This document shows, in pieces, positions 14,601-25,200 of a DNA stretch of 64,000 nucleotides. Position 1 is the first letter of the stretch; each line of letters starts with the position of its first letter. The notes beneath the pieces were generated by a model. That model was given only the letters and a program-made list of their open reading frames with translations, made no database searches and had not been told where the DNA came from. The DNA comes from Sarcocystis neurona (lineage: Eukaryota > Apicomplexa > Conoidasida > Eucoccidiorida > Sarcocystidae), in contig KL647293.1 in the NCBI GenBank assembly GCA_000727475.1, positions 4,341,783 to 4,405,782 of the forward strand. Direction: 5' to 3'. A program made the translations under genes and the position numbers.

Positions 14601-16505
14601 GGGTACAGCAGCTACTACGTGTTGCAGGGAGGTAGTTGTATGGGAGTAGGTTCTTCCTCCCGTCGAACAACGTTGCTCTACGGCAGCGCGTTGCAGCTGG
14701 TCGATCAGTGAAGGCTGGGTTCGTCAGCAACAGAAAGAAAAACTTTGTGGACGCATGCAGACGGTCTCTACGTTTCCTTCTCTCTGGATATGTATGTCTG
14801 TCGGAGTTATATAGAAAGACCTACGCATACGCACACTTACGTATGTAGGTGGGACATACATAAGCAGGCATGTCCACACACAAGGAGACAGTTTCTTCGT
14901 CTTACTCCTCCAGCCAAGGCCTTTCCACTCAGCGGAGTGAGCTTCGGCACAGCTCCTCAGTTCTCTGCAAGATAAGAAATTATGCGATGCTAGCATTCTC
15001 GTGCATCTCCCTCATTCACAGACACCCCTCACACACATCTGTACCGTCCCTTTTTCCTCAATCTGAAATGCACGTGCATCTGCAAATACATACATACGTG
15101 TATGAGGAATTCTCTCCAGATGATCCCTACGTATATGTATATGTGTGTATACACCTACCACTTGTATCTTAACGTTCCTTGGTGGTGCTGCCCACTGACT
15201 TCCTCCTTCCCACCTTCTGTGCTTTTGTGTCTCTGTGTGTCTGCCTTTTCCTTGTCATCTGCTGAATGCTTTCCAGCTTCTCTTTCTGCTTTCCGCTGGC
15301 GGCGTTTTTCGGTTCGTTTCCATCTTTGTTCTCATCTCCTCTTGTTGCTGGTCGTGGTGCTTCTTTAGAACACATGGGTATACACACAGAGTCTTACAGA
15401 TGTGCACAGCGCCTTCATTGTTCAGCTCGTCTCCTTCCCATTCATTTCTCTATTTCTTCCGAAGGGACGCAGATGACCTCCTTTTACAGCCCAGCTCGCT
15501 GCTTCGTTTTCTCCTTTTTTCCCTCCTTTTCTGGTTGTGCCATCAGCATACTCGTCAGGCTCCGGCACTTCCTTCTCGGCCCCGTTCGTCACGGGCATCG
15601 CAGGGCTGCTGCGTTACGAGCGCCCAAACCTCACGGCGCCTGAAGTGCGCGATATTCTTGTCAAGTCTTGTGTCCCCGTGCCGTACTCGAACTTGGCAGG
15701 AGCTTCTGAGTGTGGTGGGATTCTGAGTGCGGCCAGAGCGCTACAGATGGTGGGCCTCTCGTCTGCGTCGGGCAACAGCAGCAGCAGCAGCACGGGGGCC
15801 GCCTACGGCAGCGACGGTAGCGACAAAGCGCGTATGTTCATCACCGGCAGCAACAGCGTCGGGCTAACAATGCCTAAGAACGGCAGCAACGTGTATGCAC
15901 CGCCGTACACTGGAGTCAGTAGCTACGGTGGAAGATATGGGGGAGGGACTTCTACAGGCAGCCGATGGGACACAGGCCCAACGGGCACCGCAGGGAGGCC
16001 AGGAGGGCATCACACACTCAGCACGTGGAATCCAAGTGGACTGTACACGGGCAGCATTCCGGGTGTAGGAGGATTGAACAACAGCAACATTCAGAATTCT
16101 ATTTACAACAGCAACACCTGGTACACAGGTGGCCTCTACAACGGCAGCAACCGGCAATCACTTTACAACAACGGCAACTCGAACACAAGCGGGCCCTACA
16201 ACGGTAGCACGTGGCGCTCAGGAGGGCTTCACGACGGCAGCAGCTCGCACACAGGCTGGGTGTACACGGGGAGCACCCAGACGCCACGGGGACTTTACAC
16301 TGGCAGCGCCCGGACTTCAGCGGGCCTTTATAGCGGCAGCCCCTGGAATGCAGGCGGGCTCCACAACAACTACAGCCGGCAACTTGGCAAACTCAACGGC
16401 AGCACTAGCGCCAGCAGCCCCGTGGCCAAGGGGGGATTGACTGGCAACAGAGCTGCGAGTGGCGGAACGCACGTATACAACATTCACTTCCTGCATAAAG
16501 GTTGA
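2286..16505 (+). CDS. Subtilisin-like serine protease (peptidase family S8), multi-exon
   Basis: Exons: 2286-3121, 4423-5149, 6074-6142, 7953-8089, 9734-9880, 11945-12030, 13290-13606, 15547-16505. Every junction is GT-AG and in phase, giving about 1,092 residues. Counting from 2286, catalytic Asp is about 539 (VAIIDFGFHM), His 606 (HGTEVAG), oxyanion Asn 692 (VVAAGNH) and Ser 782 (GTSFSAPFVTG). DPLYASMPQWELRARFG is the usual start of an S8 catalytic domain. The N-terminal 500 residues are acidic, then Ser/Thr/Asn-rich. A Cys/His segment across the 3121/4423 junction may be the propeptide. The C-terminal tail is Gly/Ser/Tyr/Asn repeats. Apicomplexan subtilases are secreted enzymes that process surface or organelle proteins; a role here is inferred. 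The true start codon was not found: the frame around 2147-2285 has no ATG, so an upstream exon is needed. No transmembrane or GPI-like segment is visible at the C-terminus. Confidence 0.9.
6143..7952 (+). other. CTG-rich intron of the subtilase gene
   Basis: This 1.8-kb intron separates the catalytic Asp exon from the next exon. It is joined in phase 1, with the split codon giving His. It is dense in CTG/GCT triplets that keep several frames open and produce Leu/Cys/Ala-rich pseudo-proteins. It also contains a 25-bp minisatellite at 7709-7860. Confidence 0.75.
7709..7860 (+). repeat. 25-bp minisatellite inside a subtilase intron
   Basis: The unit gcccacgcctcggtactgct plus gctgc recurs at 7761, 7786, 7811 and 7836 with almost no change, after degenerate copies from about 7709. 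A 25-bp period is not a multiple of three, so successive copies shift frame. That fits an intron, not coding sequence. Confidence 0.85.
8090..9733 (+). other. Subtilase intron between the DDENGYVDD exon and the His exon
   Basis: The first part holds TATA/CACA microsatellite (about 8117-8290). The stretch 8570-9200 is repeat-poor and shows no supportable gene. The last 400 bases (about 9310-9720) are CTG-rich just before the acceptor at 9733. The alternative acceptor at 9770 (gaaagtctag) is in the same sequence context but would lose the short segment before HGTEVAG. Confidence 0.6.
9881..11944 (+). other. Subtilase intron containing unexplained open frames
   Basis: Open frames overlap on both strands at 10169-10444 (+) and 9767-10576 (-), in GC-rich sequence with CTG runs. 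Neither frame is needed to complete the S8 fold: the His exon ends in phase 0 and the exon at 11945 starts in phase 0. The rest is TATA/GATA-type microsatellite (10680-10960, 11430-11610) and CAG-rich patches. A cassette exon at 10169-10444 cannot be excluded. Confidence 0.45.
16041..16391 (+). repeat. Coding 33-bp (11-residue) tandem repeat in the subtilase tail
   Basis: In frame with the protease, units such as LYTGSARTSAG, LYSGSPWNAGG, VYTGSTQTPRG and PYNGSTWRSGG follow one another with an 11-residue period (two units are 9 long), about ten and a half copies. The loose consensus is hydrophobic-Tyr-(Thr/Asn/Ser)-Gly-Ser followed by five variable residues and Gly. Several Asn-Gly-Ser sequons would allow N-glycosylation if the tail enters the secretory pathway. 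The repeat lies after the catalytic domain and ends about 37 codons before the stop. Confidence 0.85.
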
Positions 16506-17808
16506 AGCGAGAGCGGCTTCATACCGCGGAACGTGTGCCTCTGCAGTGGGGGTGTGTACGTGGGAGGAGTGGCGCGTGTATAGAGTGAGTATGTGTGGCA
16601 ACACGTTGGGGGTTACAAAGGAAGGTTAAGGTTCCGCAGATAGCATCTGGGATGGGCTGTATCGCCATCGCCCTCAGACAAAAAGAGAGTCCTGAGAATC
16701 CAGTCTTCTTTACTTTCATTTTTGTTCAAAGCTTACCAGGTATACTATGCGAGCACAGTAGTTCCACGGTACGGTACTCTGCCACGAGGCAGGTCCTCCC
16801 TTGCATGTAGAGTGTAGGGCGTTCATGTGTTAAACGAGTTGTGCGTAAACTAGCGAGTGGAAAGCTGACGATGCAGGTACTTGACGTTGAGGACGGACGT
16901 CTTATGAGTGGCCTCACCAAATTTGCATGCGCGCATGCATGCAACGGAGGGAAGCGGGAAGACAGCTACGGCGATCACTGGATGAAGATGCGCCAAGCGC
17001 AGAACGTCAAGATGTGCGGGAAGAAGCACCAGCACATGCAGCCTATAGAGGAAATAGAGAAGTCCTGATAATGACACGATAAAGAAACCCTCGGTCACTG
17101 ATATCCATATACACGTTGACTTGGTGACGCTGCACGAAAATATTTTCCAGTGAAAACGGTGGTTCGTCAACGCACGCAGGAAGCGAAAACGACACAGACT
17201 GACGACAGTTGAACTATTACGGCTAAAGTCTGTCTACTGTTGCAATGCTGCGAGAAACAGTATGAGACACGAACAGGAGCAGAACAGCTCCAGGACGAAA
17301 AGGGAGGATTGTGTACAGTTGATTGGCCTCGATGTCGCCTGCGTTGTATTCGTGAAGAGTCAAAGGATTTGAAGTGTACAAGCAGAAGGGTAAGAAAAGG
17401 TATTCCACCGCATCGTGTGGCTTGGCCCGGACTTCGATTTGACAGACATCATGAACAGTGCATTTGGGTACCTGCCTCCATGCAGCACACTGTTAAGGAG
17501 AATGTAAACGCACTTTCGTGATATGTCGTATACACCTCTTCGTACATGTATATATATATATATACCTCTCTTTCTATACGTACATTATTTGTCCGCTGTA
17601 CTTACAAGCCCCATCTAGGTGCCGCGGATGGAAGATACGCCAGACCTTCCAGAAGGTGCGGAAAGATACTCTAGAGCTTCTTTCCGTGGACGGCAGACGC
17701 GCAGAGAAGGTCTATAGTACTTTTTCCTGCTAGATGGAGAGAAACCACCAACACCGCTGAAAAGCTATATCCGTAGAGAGCACTTGTCTACTACTATACG
17801 GCGTGCGC
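16506..17808. other. Repeat-poor spacer with two unassigned + strand open frames
   Basis: After the subtilase stop there are frames of 75 codons (16841-17068, no ATG at its edge) and 93 codons (17240-17521). Both are hydrophilic and not repeat-driven, but they lack clear starts or matching splice sites. They may be 3' untranslated sequence or exons of the next gene. A short TATA block sits at 17548-17570. No terminator or polyadenylation signal was recognised with confidence. Confidence 0.4.
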
Positions 17809-18126
17809 ATGCAGCAGATGCTGGCTGCAGCAGCAGCAGGACTAGCACCAGCGGCGGGCAAACAGAATAATCTACACGAAGAAGCAGTGGCAGCGGCAGA
17901 GCAGGAGACGCATGCCAGCAATGCAGAAAAAGCGGCAGCACAACAGCGGCAGTTGCCTTTGCCCAGCTGCACCAATAGGAAGACGGCTGCAGACGCACCA
18001 GAGAGCTTCAGTACCGCAATATCTGCGGAAGCAGCACCGCAAGAGGGGGATCAATCAAATACTGGCGGCAACTGCTGCACTAGTAGTGCTAGTAGTAGCA
18101 CTAGTAGTAGTATTAGTAGCACTTAG
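17809..18126 (+). CDS. Candidate first exon of an unknown Ala/Gln-rich protein
   Basis: The first ATG after an in-frame stop (17758) opens at 17809 and gives MQQMLAAAAAGLAPAAGKQ, followed by a hydrophilic stretch (KQNNLHEEAVAAAEQETHAS and onward) that looks like real protein. The frame then runs into an AGT array at about 18070 and stops at 18124. Its good donors are not in the phase needed by the exon at 19268, so an intervening exon is missing or the two are unrelated. Function unknown. Confidence 0.45.
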   Translation: MQQMLAAAAAGLAPAAGKQNNLHEEAVAAAEQETHASNAEKAAAQQRQLPLPSCTNRKTAADAPESFSTAISAEAAPQEGDQSNTGGNCCTSSASSSTSSSISST

Positions 18127-18195
18127 TAGTAGTAGTAGTAGTCGCACTAGTAGTAGTAGTAGCAGTAGTAGTAGTAGTAGCAGTAGTAATGGTTG
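18066..18195 (+). repeat. AGT/TAG trinucleotide array
   Basis: About 130 bases of agt units with interspersed ctag and gca steps. It is of the same type as the larger arrays at 22.4-24.1 and 25.3-26.0 kb. Confidence 0.85.
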
Positions 18196-19267
18196 CAGTT
18201 CCACTGCAACCGAAGCCGCAGTAGTACGGGAAGCGGCAGCAGTGAACTGAGCAGCAGGGAAGCCAACCGCGTTCCTGGCAGCAGGCGATGCAGAAAAGCC
18301 GCGCTAAGAGGAAAAGGAGCGGCAGCAAAAGCAGCAGAAGTGCCGGCTGAAGCATAACCAGCTGGAGCAAGGACGGAGGCACAGCAGAAGCGTTATCTTT
18401 CTACCTGCAGCATGCGTGAAATAAAGTAGGGAGTTCTTGGCAACTAAGATTGCATCGCTGATACCTGCGTTGGTGAGCTTACACAATAAGGCATACGCGT
18501 ACTGTGTAACAAGAGGTAGCCAATGTGCATACACATATATTTTTATGTATGTGAGTGTGTGCAATTTGGTGTGCATAAGATATACAGCAAAGACATACAT
18601 ACAGTTATTTAGCCGCATTGGCCACCGCGTAAAGTCTGCCGCCTACACACTTGTAGAAGTAAAGGCTTGCAAAAACCGACGCAGACAGATCGTGCCGATG
18701 CTGTGGTCATATAAATATACATATATATATATATATATGTGTGCGTACATGTGTTTGTGCATTTATACCCAATAATGACGGCGTCTTCATGCAGAAACCG
18801 GTAGATGCCCGTTCTGACACGGTGTCACCCCACACAGCTGGTACAGACATATCTACGCCTGACACACTTATATCAGTACTACTACACACATATACACGCA
18901 AGTATGCATCCACTCACATGTAGGTGTCTACAAAGAGAGGTACACACATCTGCGCACACACGTATAAGCATAGCAGTGCATGCAGTACAGCTTCGAAAAT
19001 TTCAACGTCGACGTCTAAGCGGCCACTGCTGGACCCCTGCTGCACGCGCAGACCTTTCTCCCAGACCCTTCGGGGCCTCACGTTAATCTCACTCTCGACA
19101 TACTTGTAGGACAGAGAGAGCAAGTGAGGAGGTGCTACTGCTCCTGCTGGCCGTACAAGAAATTGTTGTAGCAGTGAGTCTGGCGTCGTGTGAGACCAGG
19201 CAATACAGCGTTTTGCCAAATCCTCATCTAACTTCACTGGTACTCCTCGGTTTTTGTGACTTTTCAG

Positions 19268-22200
19268 GCGGTGTGCCCGCCTGCGGAACGCGCCTCCGGT
19301 GGTGCGCCGGCCCTTGTTGGGGTGAGGCATGTGCAACAGTTGCACGCCTCATCCCCTCCCAGAGACACGGGCGGCGAAGGGCGAGTATTCTACAGGTGTG
19401 TGTTTCTTCCACATGTGCAACTGTGCCGGCGCGTGCGAAAATGAGAAGTACGCACGTCAGTGAACCATTCAGATCTTTGAGGAAGTCACCGTCGCCTGAC
19501 AACGCAGCGCTCACCGAGAAAGAGAGCAAGGCCAGACGCACGCAGTGCGTGTCTGGTAGAAGGACTCCTCCCTTTTTTTGTGCACGTACACGTGGTGGAA
19601 GTGTTTTGCATATTCTCTCTATGCCCCTGTACCCGTATACATGGGCTGGGGGTGCGTCTCTCCACTCCCCTGGACATACGACCTCTATGCAGAGGGATGT
19701 GTGGGGATATATCTTGTGACAACGCAGGCATCATGAAGTGGCGCAGCGACACCACTCCTGGTCGCATATGTCCATTTGTGCGGGTGGATTTGTAGACACC
19801 GGGGACTCTTGCAGCACACATGCGAGAGTGTGTGTGCGCTGCAGCGCAGTTGCAGCTGCGAGTGCTGCAGTACTGGCAGCGTACGATGCGAGAATGAGGA
19901 TTCTCAGCAGCTGCTCATCACACAGAGCCCATCAAGTTACACGAGAAGTGGACAAGCAGTGTAAATACACATATGTATATATATGTGGCTTCAACGGAAA
20001 TTCTACAGTTCATTCACACATACGTATACGTGTGTGGACTGCGTTTACGTCAACTGCACTTCTCTCGAGTCACTCTGCAAAGTCGAAATTCGCCGGCGGC
20101 CCACACGTATACACAGGCGTCCATTAGTAGAGCACCCCCTACATATTCGCACGCACGTACACACATGTATGTATATATATGGACCGGCAAATTCACACAC
20201 ACATATATATACATATATATATATATCTGTTTAATTCACACACACCACTTTCATCTACAAACACGACTGAGTACGTACACTATCACATCCACACCTGTTT
20301 CTTGACAAGGTGTGTTTCTCTAGAGGTGTATGCACAGTTGACATTCACACCCACACCTGTGTGCTGACCAAAAGATCTCTCTCTCTCCCGAAATCTACGG
20401 GCAGTTGACACCCACATCTACACCAGTTTGTTGACAGAAACTTGTCTCTCGTCGCAGGCCTGTGTACAGATGACGTCCACATCCACATCTGCTTCTTGAC
20501 AAATAATTGCCTTCCTTCCTAGGTGTATGTACAGCTGAGACCCACATCGACTCCTGTTTGTTGACAAATAATTGTCTTTCTTCCCAGGTGTACGTACAGC
20601 TGGTATTCACACCCACACCAGTTTGTTGACAGGAACTTGTCTCTCTTGCCAGGTGTATGTACAGCTGACACTCACATCTGTTTGTTCACAAAATATTGTC
20701 TCCCTTCCTAGATGTATGACGTTCACGTCCACTGCTGTTTACTGACCCAAAGCTGTCTCTCTCTCTCTCTCTCTCCTGAGGTGTATGTACAGCTGCTTAT
20801 GGGGCCTCTCCTTTCCTTTCTGGGTAGTGGGCGCGGGCCGGCGGCGCATACTTCAGAAGTCGAGACGCGTCTGTTTGCTGCGAACAGCCACCTGCTCACT
20901 CAGCAGCAGTGCCAGCGTCGCTGCGAAGCGCAGTCCGCACGGGCGGTGAAGAAGAGAAATCAACAAGTACGGATGGCAGTGGCAGCTGAATCGGTGCGCG
21001 CCGGTACCTTGACTAGGAGCACCGAATTAATATTGTCTTCTTACACACTTACATCAACACTTGCAGATACTTCTTGCACCAACACATATATACATGGACA
21101 AGACGTGGGGCTCCCTGCTGCAGTTGCACTTGTTTCTACCGTGGCTGTGTCGGGAGGCTAAATCGACGCAGTGCGAGAAACACACGCATACACATAAATT
21201 ATATGAAAACGACAGAAAGAAACGAAACGAAAGAGAACTCTTTAAACCTGCCGGCATACACATAGAAGGATAGACAGCAAAAACTCGAAAGAGAAATCTT
21301 TACCTACCAGCATATACATAGAACGACGACGCCACTCCATATATTCATGTTGACACCACACCTCTACGGATAAATATACATCTACATATATACATGGATA
21401 CATGCATATATATATATATATATGTACGCATCAATATACATGTATATATGTATTAAGATGTCTATATATCTGCGGACGTATACGACACACGTACATATAT
21501 ATATATACATACATACATACATCGCTTAATCAGGAAAGCTTGTGCGGGCAGAAGGCTGTTATAATTAAGGCGGTCCAACAGACGTCTCAGTGTTCAGGAC
21601 CCCCGGTTTCAATATTCCTGTGCACCTCTATCTATCCGACTATACACAAATACCCACACATACACACACACAAGTACACCTATACATATATATATGTATC
21701 TATAGTGGTAAACATGACTAGAAGTAGACGACGTCCCGTAGTCTCCTATTTACAAATGCTACACACACACGTATACATATATATATATGTATACCAAATA
21801 CGCTCTACATACACATATACAAACTGAATATATACCAGGGAACGTATATAAAGTCGATATAAATTTGTGTGCGTGGTTCTCTCTCTGAGCACGGCGGGGC
21901 GGAACAAACACTTGGATAACGTCACGGTCGAAAACAGCTGCCTGCATCGAGTCAGGCGGTCTCTGCAGAGCCACACGTGCCCAGGAAGAAAAGGAAACGC
22001 TGTGGACGTGTGCGTGTGTGCAGACAGAGACACCAGAACACGTTCATTCACAAACTGTAGGAGAAACTCCTATCTTAGAGAAAGTAGTGCAGGCAGGAAG
22101 GAAAGCGTCGCTCATCTTCGCTCCACAGCAGCAGCAGGAAGGAGCGACAGCAGCAACCAACGCCCACGAGCAGCAGCAGCAGCAACACCAAGAAGCAGCA

Positions 22201-25200
22201 GCAGCATCAGGGAACAGCAGCGGCATCCATAGGCAGGACAAAGGCACACACGGCGACGTGCAGATAGAAGCAGGACTGACCTCCGGGTAAGCATCTACGC
22301 GGAAAATAGAAAGACGAAGAGCAGTACCTTCTCCACATTACTAACAGTCGCACCGTAGTACGACTAGTAATATATCGAAGTAATGCGAGGAGCAGCACTA
22401 CTGCAGTAGGAGTTTACAATACAATAGTAAAAGTACAAATACAGCTAGTGGTATTAATTGTATATACCAGGGTGGTTGTTGTTAATGTACTAGTAGTACT
22501 AGTAGTACCTCTACTATCGGCACTAGTAGTAGTAGTACTATCAGTACCAGTATTAGTAGCAGTAGTAGCAGTAATAGTATTAGTAGTAGCGTCACTATTC
22601 TTAGTAGTACTAGTACTAGTAGTGTAGTATTAAGTGTATATACAAGTGGCTGTTGTTGATGTGTGAGTTGTACGACGAGTCGTGCCAGTACCAGTACGAG
22701 TAGTTGTACTACAATTGAGAGTAGTCTTAGGAGTCGTAATAAGGGGACTAATAGTAGTACTGGTATTGATACTGTAGTACTAGTGCTGGTGGTAGTACTA
22801 GTATTGGTAGTAGTAGTAGTAGTAGCACTAGTAGTAGTAGTAGTAGTAGTACTAGCACTAGTAGCAGTGGCAGTACTAGTACCAGTAGTAGTACTAGTAC
22901 CAGTGGTAGTGCTAGTAGGAGTTGTAGTAGTAGCACTTGTACCATTAATAGTACTAATATTGGTAGTAGTGGTAGTAGTAGTAGTAGTAATACGTGTGGT
23001 AGTAATAGTACTACTAGTAGTGCTAGTAGTAATAGTGGTACTGATAGGAGTGCTAGTAGTTGTAGTAGTAATAGTAGTAGTAATTGTAGTAGTAGTGGTC
23101 GTGGGAAGGGTCGCGCGAGGAGAAGCAGCGTTATGTGAAAGAAACGCAGCTTGTCAGCAGGGCTCGAAGAAGCGCGTCGTCTCGTAGTGGGGCCAGAGCA
23201 GCAGCAGGATATTCACGGCAGTCGTCTTGTATAGTAATCTCTAATATAATAGTAGTAATCTAGTCGTAGCCCAATGTAGTAGCCGCGTTGTGTACTACTC
23301 GCAGGAGTAACAATACCACTCGTCTTGATAGTAGTAGTGGTAGTAGCAGTAGTAGTGTTCGTACCAGTAGTAGTTGTATTAGACGTAGTTGCAGTAGTAA
23401 TACGATTCGTAGTAGCAGTAGTGGTAGGAGTACTGGTAGTACTATTAGTACTTATAGTTGTATTCGTCTTACTAGTAGTGGTAGTAGTAGTACTACTACT
23501 AGACCAGTCTAGGTACGTGTAGGAGCAGCAGTAGTAGTAGTAGTAATCCTCGTCTTCTTATTATTACTAGCAGCAGTCGTACCAGTATAGTACGTGTAGT
23601 ATACCAGTAGTAGTAGTACCACTAGTAGCACTAGTATTCGTAGCAGTACTAGTACCACTATGATACGTGTAGCAATAGTAGTAGTATAGTACGTCTAGTA
23701 GTCGTGGCAATAGCAGTAGTATGATCGGCAGTACTAGTAGTAGTTCTCACAGTACTACTTGTAGTAGCAGCAGTAGTATTACGATTGGTAGCAGTGACAG
23801 TAGTAGTAATATTGATAATAGTCCTTTTATTAGTTGTAGTAGTCGTCCTCGTGCCAGCGTCATACGTGCAGTAGATGTAGTATTGTAGTAATAGTTGCTG
23901 TTCTAATAGTAGTCCCCGTATTCATAGCAGTAGTGCTCGTATACCAGCGTAGCACGTGCAGTAGTTGCAGTAGTAGTAATAGTAGTGGGAATCGTAGGAT
24001 TGGGAGTTGTAGGAGTATTCCTAGTAGTAGTCCTCTCAGTAGTAGAAGTAGTCGTATAGTTCCGGTAGTATGTGTCGTCACATAGTAGGAATAGGACGCA
24101 GGACAGGAGGACCGTATATAAGACGGCAGGGTGAAGAAGAAGAATAGTAAGAGAGACTGCCTAGTGGTGGTAACGTCAATAGTAGGGGATTTCCTGATGA
24201 CCAGTAGTCACAAACAAGTCCACGTATCATCGTGTAGACTTCGCTGTGTTATTAGAGAAGCAAAAATATGGTGAACAAGGAGACACCTTCCGACGGTGGG
24301 GCAAATCTACCAGACACACACGCACATGCACGTAGAGGTACACACATAAGCAATATATATAGAGAGGAGCAGCAGGACAGAGGAAGATGGAGGAGAAGTC
24401 CCCCAGGAGGACAGACGAGTGAGCTGCACGTGGTCAAATAGTGAGGAAACCACGGAAATACGACTTCTGGCAAGAGAGAGGAAATGCACTCGCGCGCAGG
24501 AAGGGTCGAGGAGACACTCGCAGCGTGTGGAAGAGGAGGCAGCACAGCAGCAGGAAGTAGTCCTGCTACAAGTAAGGAGCAGGAGGAGCAGCAAGAGTAG
24601 CATGTATAAACTACGAAGAATCCCCAAGAGTTCATGAAGCGTCGTACACACACAGGACTGCGACTCGTGTACACTACTACACGTAGTAGTAGTTGTTGTA
24701 CAGTCGCACGGTCATAGGCTGTGCGACTGTAGTAGTAGGGGTAGGAGAGGAGAAGTCGTAGGAGTAGGAAGAGTCATATATATACACTAGGAGTAGCAGG
24801 AGTAGAAGAGGCATATATATGCGAGAGTCGTACGGGACAGACAGATAGAGAGAGAGAAGAAACCATCACGAAGAGTCACCAAGGTGAGGACACAGCAGCA
24901 GGAACAGCAGCAGCTCCGCGCGGAGAGTGGCAGCGCGCGTGTGTCGGTGAACGACGAAAACGAAGAGAAGGGAGCAGAGAGAAGGAAATTGTGTGGGCGT
25001 CCTCGTCGAGCAGGAAGAGAAAACAGGCCCATTTGTGGAGACGTAACGGCAGCAAAAATGGAACTTTTGGTGGTTCTTCCTTTCGACTCGCACATATTTG
25101 TTGGGACAAGAAGAGAGGCACCGGAGAATTGGCTTGCGATGTATCAACCACAGGAGAGAAACAAATATTCGGAGAGCAGCAGAATGAGCAGTCATAATAT

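Noticed and set aside
22663..23187. 174-codon + frame rich in Val
   Set aside because: It is a translation of the AGT array and has no other content.
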